Shown one piece after another: positions 1 to 4,905 of a DNA stretch of 7,142 nt. Origin of the DNA: Deltaproteobacteria bacterium (GTDB lineage: Bacteria > Desulfobacterota > Desulfobacteria > Desulfobacterales > ETH-SRB1). Positions within the stretch are counted from its first letter, which is position 1. Every line of letters starts with the position of its first letter. Location: contig QMMZ01000094.1 of assembly GCA_003647525.1 (NCBI GenBank), forward strand, positions 1 through 7,142, given 5' to 3'. Both the position numbers and the translations under genes were made by a program. A model generated the notes under the pieces. It was given only the letters and a program-made list of their open reading frames with translations, had not been told where the DNA came from and made no database searches.

Positions 1-16
1 ATCAAAATAGCCTGCT
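1..16. repeat. Left copy of 16-bp direct repeat outside the inverted-repeat arms
   Basis: The bases ATCAAAATAGCCTGCT are repeated exactly and in the same orientation at 1085-1100. The two copies lie just outside the inverted-repeat arms that bracket the first gene. The left copy touches the window edge, so the true repeat may be longer. It could be a target-site duplication or an outer part of the same repeat family. The left copy is 11 bp from its arm and the right copy 2 bp, which is untidy for a simple duplication. Confidence 0.75.
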
Positions 17-27
17 ATTCCATCAAC

Positions 28-104
28 TTTTGTGATTTGAGATCGAACAAATTTGACCCAAATCTATGCGCCTACTTGGGGAAGTTATTTCGTCCCCGTT
101 CCTA
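28..104 (+). repeat. Left inverted-repeat arm, REP/MITE-like
   Basis: This arm pairs with 1005-1082 in inverted orientation. Two blocks are perfect: 28-45 with 1065-1082 (18 bp) and 76-104 with 1005-1033 (29 bp). The segment between them (46-75 against 1034-1064) is diverged but alignable, for example GGTCA..TTTG in both. The inner block contains GGGGA...TCCCC, a 5-bp stem that could form a small REP-type hairpin. The arm ends at base 104, where the ribosome binding site of the enclosed gene begins. The core resembles a repeat I remember from Desulfobacterales, possibly linked to Y1-type transposases. That link is unverified and no transposase is present here. Confidence 0.85.
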
Positions 105-110
105 AGGAGG
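104..110 (+). promoter_or_regulatory. Strong Shine-Dalgarno for the LPP20-like gene
   Basis: AAGGAGG lies 6 nt upstream of the ATG at 117 and fixes that start. It begins on the last base of the left inverted-repeat arm, so there is no room for a promoter between arm and gene. Transcription must start inside the arm or outside the window. I see no convincing -35/-10 pair in 17-103. Confidence 0.85.
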
Positions 111-116
111 TAGAAT

Positions 117-1007
117 ATGAAAAAATTTTCAATTTTATCAATGGTACTTGCAGTTCTATTAATTTTGCCTTCCTGTGGATTCTGTAATGAATGGCAGGAA
201 GTCGTTGAAAATATTGGAAACGGCAGCATCAACTGGACAAAAGGAATAGTTCAGGCCACGGGTATCTGTGCTTCTCCGGAAGAAGACTATGGCAAACAAC
301 CCCAGGTAAGGTCTATGGCTCTTAAAGCCGCACAGCTTGATGCTACGCGCAACCTGCTTGAAGTTACACAAGAAGTAAGGATTGATTCCGCTACCGTTGT
401 CAAAAACTTTGCTGTTACAGATAATGTAATAATGGCCAAAGTAAGCGGCATGGTAAAAGTAGCTCAGATTGTTAAACAGGAATATCTGTCGGACGGAACA
501 GTAGAAGTTACAATGCAGATGAGCCTTCATGGAGGTTTTGCCCAATTAGTTCTTCCGCAGGGAATTAAACAGATTGAGCCCATTAAATCGGTTCTTTCTT
601 TATCAGTTGAGCCGCCAAAACCATCTCCTGCCATATCTTCTAAAACCGCAGAAAAGCCAACATCCGAAATATATACAGGTTTGGTAGTTAATGCCAAGGG
701 ACTTAACGTAAGGCCTGCCATGTCTCCAAAAATAATTGATGAAAATGGACAGGAAGTTTACGGTTCGGCCTTTGTCAGCCGTGAATATGCTGTACAGCAA
801 GGAATGAGCGGTTATGCAAAAGATATGACAGCGGCACAGAGCGATCCAAGAGTTACAAATAATCCTTTAACTGTAAAAGGGTTAAAAACTGAAGGGCCTG
901 GCAAGGCTGATATAGTAAGCAGCAACGCAGATGCTTTTGAGCTGAGAAGCGCTTCCGAGCATCTATCATTCATGAAAAAATGCCGTGTAATGATTGTTGT
1001 TGATTAG
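117..1007 (+). CDS. Exported LPP20-like protein, possible lipoprotein, bounded by inverted repeats
   Basis: Protein of 296 aa. The ATG is set by a perfect AAGGAGG. Residues 1-19 are an export signal: a KK start, a hydrophobic stretch to about 17, then ILPSC with Cys20 as a possible lipid-attachment cysteine. The proline before the small residue makes the lipobox imperfect, so soluble periplasmic export is also possible. Residues about 40-145 look like an LPP20/FlgT-N-type domain (GIVQATGIC, then a MALKAAQLDATRNLLE helix, then strands ending VTMQMSLHG). A Pro-rich linker (165-182) leads to a second domain, about 185-296 (GLVVNAKGLNVRPAMSPKI...VYGS, ending CRVMIVVD), that I recall only in conserved uncharacterised exported proteins. 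The TAG stop is the first three bases of the right repeat arm. The gene stands alone and converges on the minus-strand cluster. The envelope role is inferred; the molecular function is unknown. Confidence 0.88.
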   Translation: MKKFSILSMVLAVLLILPSCGFCNEWQEVVENIGNGSINWTKGIVQATGICASPEEDYGKQPQVRSMALKAAQLDATRNLLEVTQEVRIDSATVVKNFAVTDNVIMAKVSGMVKVAQIVKQEYLSDGTVEVTMQMSLHGGFAQLVLPQGIKQIEPIKSVLSLSVEPPKPSPAISSKTAEKPTSEIYTGLVVNAKGLNVRPAMSPKIIDENGQEVYGSAFVSREYAVQQGMSGYAKDMTAAQSDPRVTNNPLTVKGLKTEGPGKADIVSSNADAFELRSASEHLSFMKKCRVMIVVD

Positions 1008-1082
1008 GAACGGGGACGAAATAACTTCCCCAACTATGCATCACAGCTTCAGGTCACCTTTGCCCGATCTCAAATCACAAAA
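1005..1082 (-). repeat. Right inverted-repeat arm, contains the stop codon of the enclosed gene
   Basis: This is the reverse-complement partner of 28-104, with perfect blocks at 1005-1033 (29 bp) and 1065-1082 (18 bp). The first three bases, TAG, are the stop codon of the upstream gene, so repeat and coding end overlap exactly. Reading through the arm in another frame gives RNGDEITSP; the same peptide comes from the left arm on the opposite strand. This explains the meaningless short open frames at both ends. Confidence 0.85.
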
Positions 1083-1084
1083 AT

Positions 1085-1100
1085 ATCAAAATAGCCTGCT
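1085..1100. repeat. Right copy of 16-bp direct repeat
   Basis: Exact copy of bases 1-16 in the same orientation, 2 bp outside the right inverted-repeat arm. Together with the left copy it frames the whole 1-1100 unit in the order direct repeat, arm, gene, arm, direct repeat. Confidence 0.75.
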
Positions 1101-1120
1101 TAGCGAGCCCTTATTCCATA

Positions 1121-1858
1121 TTACAAAATTTCCCATGGCGGGATTGATTTGGATAAAGACCTGTAAACAGCATCTGTCTTTAGCAACATTTTCTTTCTAT
1201 CTGAATCTTTTTTTTCACAAAATACTTTAAGAGAAATATGAAATTTCCGCTTTTTTTCATTAAATATCACAATTTCACAATAATTACCTCTATCATAAAT
1301 GAATTTGTATGGATAATCTTCTCTTTCAGAAAGCAATGTTGCCCGGTAAACCTCGTCAAATGTTAATGGAATGTGTTCAAAACATATGTCTTTATGTTCC
1401 GGAGCTATATTTACACCAAGTTCATCTGCAAACTGCTCAAGTTCCTCTCGTGTGCAGTTAATAGTCCTGTAATGTCTTCCATCTGATATCTCCTCGCATT
1501 CACGGCGAATATACTCCAAAAGAAAAGGACATATCATCTTCTCCAGGCCGGGATCAATTCTGTTCTTTTTCTTCTGAAATTTCTTTAATCTGTTATAATT
1601 TATAATTGTTCTTTTTAATCCACGAAAAATCGATGATCTCCTGTTTGCGAACTTGAGATCTCGCAATATAATGGTTTTGAAACGGTTTATTGCTGCATCC
1701 TCCAGGTGTTTAATATCTGATGAAGTCAGTTTCAGCCTTGGGCCTTCTTTTTCCTCCGTAAGATAAAAAAGAGCTTCATAAAAAGCCACTTCCGGCATCT
1801 CCCCGGAATTTTCAATCCAATCGACTTCCTGTAACAGATAGCTTTCCCTGGAATTCAC
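1121..1858 (-). CDS. Hypothetical basic protein of 245 aa, no recognised domain
   Basis: I do not recognise this protein. The start is GTG at 1858, the first start codon after an in-frame TAA two codons upstream. The ribosome binding site is weak (GAGAG about 11 nt away), so the next Met (residue 21) is a less likely alternative. No signal peptide or membrane segment is visible. Residues about 58-100 are strongly basic and probably helical (FKTIILRDLKFANRRS, then LKKFQKKKNR), which could fit nucleic-acid or membrane-surface binding (inference). Cysteines at 110, 121, 135, 159, 194 and 214 are scattered and form no obvious metal motif. A C-terminal region (about 185-215) alternates like beta strands. 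It starts 25 nt after the stop of the thioredoxin-HEAT gene, so the two are very likely cotranscribed and may act together. Its 3' end faces the inverted-repeat cassette. Confidence 0.8.
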   Translation of the reverse strand: MNSRESYLLQEVDWIENSGEMPEVAFYEALFYLTEEKEGPRLKLTSSDIKHLEDAAINRFKTIILRDLKFANRRSSIFRGLKRTIINYNRLKKFQKKKNRIDPGLEKMICPFLLEYIRRECEEISDGRHYRTINCTREELEQFADELGVNIAPEHKDICFEHIPLTFDEVYRATLLSEREDYPYKFIYDRGNYCEIVIFNEKKRKFHISLKVFCEKKDSDRKKMLLKTDAVYRSLSKSIPPWEIL

Positions 1859-1883
1859 TTTTTATCACGCTCTCGCTTTTTAG

Positions 1884-2861
1884 TTATCTGATACTCTTCT
1901 CAATTTTCTTTAAAGCTTCTCTTGCGGCATCTCTTACTTCACCTTGGTATATCTCGCTGTATGATATATTTTCCAGCTCAGGAACCATTTCGATATTTCC
2001 GGTTTCTCCCAAAATATATATAATATCGCCCTTAATCCGGTCCTCAACACTTTGGAACTGCTCCCACAGGGGATTAATAACCTGGCTGGCCAGTGCGTTA
2101 TTTTTCTCAACAATATATTCGAATGCCACCATTGCACCAAGACGAACCGGCCATTTTTCATGAATAAGCGTATTAATAAAGGCCGGGAAAATAGAGTTAT
2201 GGTCAAGCATCATTTCTGCTAGCTGATCGGCATTACCTTCTTTTAACAAACTAATAATTGATGAGGTGCCAAGATTGGAAGGGTTGCGGTTAAGTATTAT
2301 CTCAACTATTTCGTCAAGATTTGCAGTACCGGTCCATCGGAAGTTTTCATCCAGCAAAAGCGTTGGTGCGGATCGAACATTATTCAGGTCTGCAATTTCA
2401 GGGAAAAGTGTGCCGTCAATAATTTCAAGCTTTATTAACTCATTTGCAAAAGTAAGGGGAATAAGTTGCTTAACACTTTTCGGGCAAAAAGGACATTGTT
2501 TTGCTATATATAATTTAAGATCAGCGGGAATTTTAACTTTATCAAGTCGATTTTGTACTTCGCCGGTCAATTTAAACGAATTGCCGTCAAGTAAAGTCAG
2601 TGCTTCAAGAAATGGCTCTAATTCAGCATCAAGAGGTATTGCATGGTAAAATACACTTCTGCCCACCTTGATAGCAGGCACCTGGTTTTCATCATCCTTG
2701 ATTTGATTAATCCTGAGTTTAGAAGCAAGGTTTGATAATTTGTCACTGAATTCTCTGAACTCTGTACTTCTTCCATCTTCCGTCAAAATAAAATCTATTT
2801 CGATTTTACCGGATAATCCATCATTCCATCTTTTAATCGTTTTTTCTTCCTGTGATGTCAT
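1884..2861 (-). CDS. Double thioredoxin-fold protein (CPFC) with C-terminal HEAT-like repeats
   Basis: Protein of 325 aa. The ATG at 2861 is preceded by AAGGA at about 8 nt. Residues 1-95 look like a degenerate thioredoxin fold without cysteines (VPAIKVGRSVFYH around 62-73 fits the cis-Pro strand). Residues about 100-192 form an active fold: KLYIAKQCPFCPKSVKQL with a C123-P-F-C126 pair, and SAPTLLLD with a likely cis-Pro at 166. Two folds with only the second active is the plan of PDO/glutaredoxin-like proteins and of the AhpF N-terminal domain. Residues about 200-325 are alpha-helical with HEAT-like repeats (WPVRLGAMVAFEYI; GDIIYILGETGN...EVRDAAREALKKIE), normally a protein-binding scaffold. 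There is no signal peptide, so it is probably a cytoplasmic thiol-disulfide oxidoreductase for a bound partner. The substrate is unknown. It forms a two-gene unit with the downstream hypothetical gene. The two-component genes lie upstream on the same strand, beyond a palindromic element. Confidence 0.85.
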   Translation of the reverse strand: MTSQEEKTIKRWNDGLSGKIEIDFILTEDGRSTEFREFSDKLSNLASKLRINQIKDDENQVPAIKVGRSVFYHAIPLDAELEPFLEALTLLDGNSFKLTGEVQNRLDKVKIPADLKLYIAKQCPFCPKSVKQLIPLTFANELIKLEIIDGTLFPEIADLNNVRSAPTLLLDENFRWTGTANLDEIVEIILNRNPSNLGTSSIISLLKEGNADQLAEMMLDHNSIFPAFINTLIHEKWPVRLGAMVAFEYIVEKNNALASQVINPLWEQFQSVEDRIKGDIIYILGETGNIEMVPELENISYSEIYQGEVRDAAREALKKIEKSIR

Positions 2862-2891
2862 TCCACAATCCTTATAATAACTCGTAATTTA

Positions 2892-3017
2892 GACGGCAAA
2901 GTAAAAAGCTTCAGTTTCAAGGCGCGCAAATCCTGAGGAGAGAGACGTACTTATAGCTACGTCGCAATGACGAAGGATGCAGCGCAACGCAGAAAATGAA
3001 CTTTTTACGAAGCCGTC
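2892..3017. repeat. MITE-like palindromic element of about 126 bp
   Basis: The ends are 17-bp imperfect inverted repeats: GACGGCAAAGTAAAAAG at 2892-2908 against the reverse complement of CTTTTTACGAAGCCGTC at 3001-3017, 14 of 17 matching. Matching blocks continue inward: ATCCT 2930-2934 with AGGAT 2974-2978, and GACGTA 2944-2949 with TACGTC 2958-2963 around an 8-nt loop. The whole element can therefore fold into one long hairpin. It carries no gene and fills almost the whole gap between the regulator and the thioredoxin gene. It overlaps the last two bases of the regulator's TGA stop. It may act as a transcript terminator or processing site. I remember similar elements as dispersed repeats in Desulfobacterales (unverified). 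Confidence 0.8.
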
Positions 3018-3747
3018 AATCATGATCGAAAACATAGCCGATTGAACGAAGGCTTTTAAAATATACTGGCTTTTTGGGATTATCCTCAAAATACTTTCTA
3101 AACCTCACAATAAAATTATCTACAGTTCTGGTTGTCGTATCTCTATTGTAACCCCAGCCTATTTCCAAAAGTTTGCTTCTGGAAAGCGGCTTACCGCGAT
3201 TTGCAATAAAAAGTTTTAAAAGTTTTACTTCCTGCTCTGTCAGATTTATTTTTCCGCATTTACAGTCTGCAACTAAAGTCTCAAAATTGATGTGGTTGCC
3301 TCCAAAAGCATAGGTTTTCGGTAATAAAGCAAGACCGGAGCCGTTTATACCATTTCCCACATGGTTCCAGAATCCCCTGGTTAAAAGTCTCTCAACTCTC
3401 AACAGAAACTCTTCGAGGTTGAAAGGCTTTGAAAGATAATCATCCACTCCATAAGAAAAACCTTTTATCTTGTCATCGGGTTCGCCCTTAGCTGATAAAA
3501 TAAGTATAGGAATCCGTTCATCCTCAAGACGGATATTCTGAAGCACGGACAATCCGTCAATTCCTGGCAGCATTATATCAAGCACTATCAGATCCGGCAA
3601 CCATTCTTTCCATTTTTTAAGGCCTGAAACACCGTCTGAAGCAATAATTACATCATATCCCTGGAGTGAAAGATTCAATTTTAAACCTTCCGCTATATGT
3701 GTCTCATCTTCAATTACAAGAATACGCTTCTTATCGGCATCATTCAT
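3016..3747 (-). CDS. PhoB/OmpR-family response regulator
   Basis: Protein of 243 aa, the normal length for this family. Residues about 8-122 are a receiver domain with all expected residues: acidic pair Glu13-Asp14, phospho-acceptor Asp57 in LIVLDIMLPG, Ser85 (LILSAKG), Tyr104 and Lys107 in YLSKPF. After a linker, residues about 148-241 are a winged-helix DNA-binding domain: LTEQEVKLLKLF, a recognition helix around TTTRTVDNFIVRFRKYF, and the closing YFKSLRSIGYVF hairpin. It should accept phosphate from the kinase encoded just upstream and bind tandem direct repeats as a dimer. It starts inside the kinase gene (8-bp overlap), so translation is coupled. Its stop codon overlaps the palindromic element. 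The closest relative inside the family (PhoB, WalR, PhoP and others) cannot be set by eye. Confidence 0.96.
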   Translation of the reverse strand: MNDADKKRILVIEDETHIAEGLKLNLSLQGYDVIIASDGVSGLKKWKEWLPDLIVLDIMLPGIDGLSVLQNIRLEDERIPILILSAKGEPDDKIKGFSYGVDDYLSKPFNLEEFLLRVERLLTRGFWNHVGNGINGSGLALLPKTYAFGGNHINFETLVADCKCGKINLTEQEVKLLKLFIANRGKPLSRSKLLEIGWGYNRDTTTRTVDNFIVRFRKYFEDNPKKPVYFKSLRSIGYVFDHD

Positions 3748-4702
3748 GGAAACCCCCCAAGGGCAAAATTAAAGTAAAAACCGATCCTTTTCCTATTCCT
3801 TTACTTTTCGCAATGACTTTTCCTTTGTGGATTCGAGCAATATTCTGGACAAGATGCAGGCCAAGACCGCTGCCCTTTGCTGACATATTATCAAACCGAC
3901 CGGCCTGATAAAATTTCCTGAATATTTTCTTAGTTTCATGCTTATCAAATCCAATTCCGTTGTCCTCAAAATGTATATGTAATTCACGCTTTTTGGGCTC
4001 AAAAGTGATATCTGTTTTGGGTCTTTCCGACGCGTTATATTTAACAGCATTAGTAAAAAGATTCATAAGGAGCATCTCAAATAAAGACAAATCTATCTGA
4101 CAAGAGAATGAGTGGCTGGATGGATTATGAATATTTATCTCGCAATTCTGGAAAAGATGGTTGTTGTTTTTAAGGAATTGTTTAACTGCTTTATTGATAT
4201 CTACTATAGAAAAATTTCCTTTATAATTCCTGCTTTGAATTTTGGCAAGGTTCAATATACGGTTTATGTTGTCAGAAAGCTGGGTTACATCCTGAATCAT
4301 ATAGCGGATGTATTTAAGTCGATCTTCTCTGGAAAGCTCATGCTTTAAAAATGTTTCCAGATATAATTTCAATGAAGTAACTGGAGTTTTCAGCTCATGG
4401 GTAAAATTATTAATAAAATTATGCTGCAGCCTGTATAGTTGTGCTGTTTTCTGGGTATATACAAATATCATCAATATACCCATAAGAATTATACCAACAA
4501 GAATCGAAAGAACCATAATAACTACCCATGTCTGAGGTTCCAAAACCTGACTGGGATCAAGATCAAATCTTAACATAACAGCTTTAAGTCCTGTGCTGAC
4601 CTCCATGTACCAGTGGATATACAGGATCAGAGACAATGCCAGGGCTACTACCGATAAAATAAAGATAAGAATCGGATAAAAAAACAGTTTTGATTTATTC
4701 AT
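3740..4702 (-). CDS. Membrane sensor histidine kinase with a minimal periplasmic loop
   Basis: Protein of 320 aa. TM1 is about residues 7-30 and TM2 about 59-82. Only about 28 residues lie between them, and no HAMP or PAS domain is apparent. The catalytic part is complete: H-box FINNFTHELKTPVTS with phospho-acceptor His102, N-box NLFTNAVKYN with Asn214/Asn218, G1 DNGIGF 247-252, F-box FRKFYQ 261-266 and G2 GSGLGL 277-282. It should phosphorylate the regulator encoded next to it. With so small an outer loop it may sense through the membrane segments or a partner protein (inference from small-loop kinases). The last 8 bp overlap the regulator start. The signal cannot be predicted. The gene reads leftward from a divergent promoter region shared with the 627-aa gene. 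Confidence 0.96.
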   Translation of the reverse strand: MNKSKLFFYPILIFILSVVALALSLILYIHWYMEVSTGLKAVMLRFDLDPSQVLEPQTWVVIMVLSILVGIILMGILMIFVYTQKTAQLYRLQHNFINNFTHELKTPVTSLKLYLETFLKHELSREDRLKYIRYMIQDVTQLSDNINRILNLAKIQSRNYKGNFSIVDINKAVKQFLKNNNHLFQNCEINIHNPSSHSFSCQIDLSLFEMLLMNLFTNAVKYNASERPKTDITFEPKKRELHIHFEDNGIGFDKHETKKIFRKFYQAGRFDNMSAKGSGLGLHLVQNIARIHKGKVIAKSKGIGKGSVFTLILPLGGFHE

Positions 4703-4751
4703 AATATCTCATGGATATGATTTAACAAAATGTAAGCGTTCACGGAACATT

Positions 4752-4779
4752 GAAATTAGAAATTAGAAATTAGAAATTG
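4752..4779. repeat. Heptamer tandem repeat, GAAATTA x3 plus GAAATTG
   Basis: Three exact GAAATTA units (4752-4758, 4759-4765, 4766-4772) and one with a single change (4773-4779) lie head to tail. On the kinase strand each exact unit reads TAATTTC, and the unit at 4766-4772 sits where the -10 box is expected relative to the TTGACA at 4795-4790. Slippage would change the leader length by 7 nt per unit. Confidence 0.85.
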
Positions 4780-4795
4780 AAAGGTCTCATGTCAA
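4767..4795 (-). promoter_or_regulatory. Candidate promoter for the kinase-regulator operon
   Basis: On the minus strand there is a perfect TTGACA (4795 to 4790), then 17 nt, then TAATTT (4772 to 4767). TAATTT is a weak -10 match, but the conserved first, second and last bases are right. Transcription would start near 4760, giving a leader of about 60 nt before the ATG at 4702. The -10 lies inside the heptamer repeats. Confidence 0.45.
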
Positions 4796-4815
4796 ATATA
4801 GTTCAAAATTAAAGA

Positions 4816-4835
4816 TTTGTAAAACTTTTGTAAAA
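4816..4835 (+). promoter_or_regulatory. Candidate response-regulator box: two TTTGTAAAA repeats 11 bp apart
   Basis: TTTGTAAAA occurs exactly at 4816-4824 and again at 4827-4835, a period of 11 bp. PhoB/OmpR-family dimers bind head-to-tail repeats with this period, as in the Pho box. The site lies between the divergent kinase and 627-aa genes, and a regulator of that family is encoded one gene away. It is about 20 bp upstream of the kinase -35 box and overlaps the candidate -35 on the other strand. Autoregulation and control of the 627-aa gene are inferred; AT-rich chance similarity is the main alternative. Confidence 0.5.
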
Positions 4836-4855
4836 TATAAAAACAATACTTTAAT
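4828..4855 (+). promoter_or_regulatory. Candidate promoter for the 627-aa gene
   Basis: TTGTAA (4828-4833), a 16-bp spacer and TTTAAT (4850-4855, 5 of 6 to the -10 consensus) form a plausible sigma70-type promoter. The -35 lies in the second TTTGTAAAA repeat, the layout of activated Pho-type promoters with a poor -35. The leader would be about 45 nt. The region is very AT-rich, so other pairings are possible (TAAAAT at 4831 is another -10 candidate). Confidence 0.35.
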
Positions 4856-4891
4856 TTTTTAATGTTTTTTATTATAAAGAAGTTAACATTT

Positions 4892-4897
4892 AAAAGG
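4892..4897 (+). promoter_or_regulatory. Ribosome binding site of the 627-aa gene
   Basis: AAAAGG, followed by a further G at 4898 after counting the full AAAAGGG run, precedes the ATG at 4906 by about 8 nt and supports that start. It is a moderate match to the Shine-Dalgarno consensus. Confidence 0.55.
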
Positions 4898-4905
4898 GTC
4901 AATAA

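Noticed and set aside
23..232. Minus-strand open frame of 69 codons at the left end
   Set aside because: It reads through the inverted-repeat arm (peptide RNGDEITSP) and the antisense of the exported-protein gene. It has no ribosome binding site and no protein-like composition.
1..1100. Complete insertion sequence
   Set aside because: The enclosed protein is an exported LPP20-like protein with no transposase motifs, so the unit is at most non-autonomous.
1034..1120. Intrinsic terminator between the convergent first gene and the hypothetical gene
   Set aside because: I found no stem followed by a T-run on either strand apart from the repeat arm itself.
994..1230. Plus-strand open frame of 78 codons after the first gene
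   Set aside because: It begins inside the first gene, passes through the right repeat arm and runs antisense to the hypothetical gene. Its RNGDEITSP stretch is the repeat in translation.
2266..2649. Plus-strand open frame of 127 codons
   Set aside because: It is fully antisense to the thioredoxin-HEAT gene, which has clear motifs, and it is serine-rich as shadow frames often are.
2889..3089. Minus-strand open frame of 66 codons
   Set aside because: It is a translation of the palindromic element plus the out-of-frame end of the response regulator.
4112..4535. Two plus-strand open frames inside the kinase gene
   Set aside because: They are antisense to the H-box, dimerisation and membrane regions of a complete kinase, with no ribosome binding sites.
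4738..4748. Palindrome GTTC-ACG-GAAC as a LexA-type operator
   Set aside because: Known LexA boxes use GAAC-N4-GTTC or GTTC-N7-GTTC layouts. This has the opposite order and a 3-bp gap, and a short palindrome like this is expected by chance.
4752..4779. Heptamer repeats considered as part of a CRISPR array
   Set aside because: The units are 7 bp, directly adjacent and without spacers, and no cas gene is in the window.
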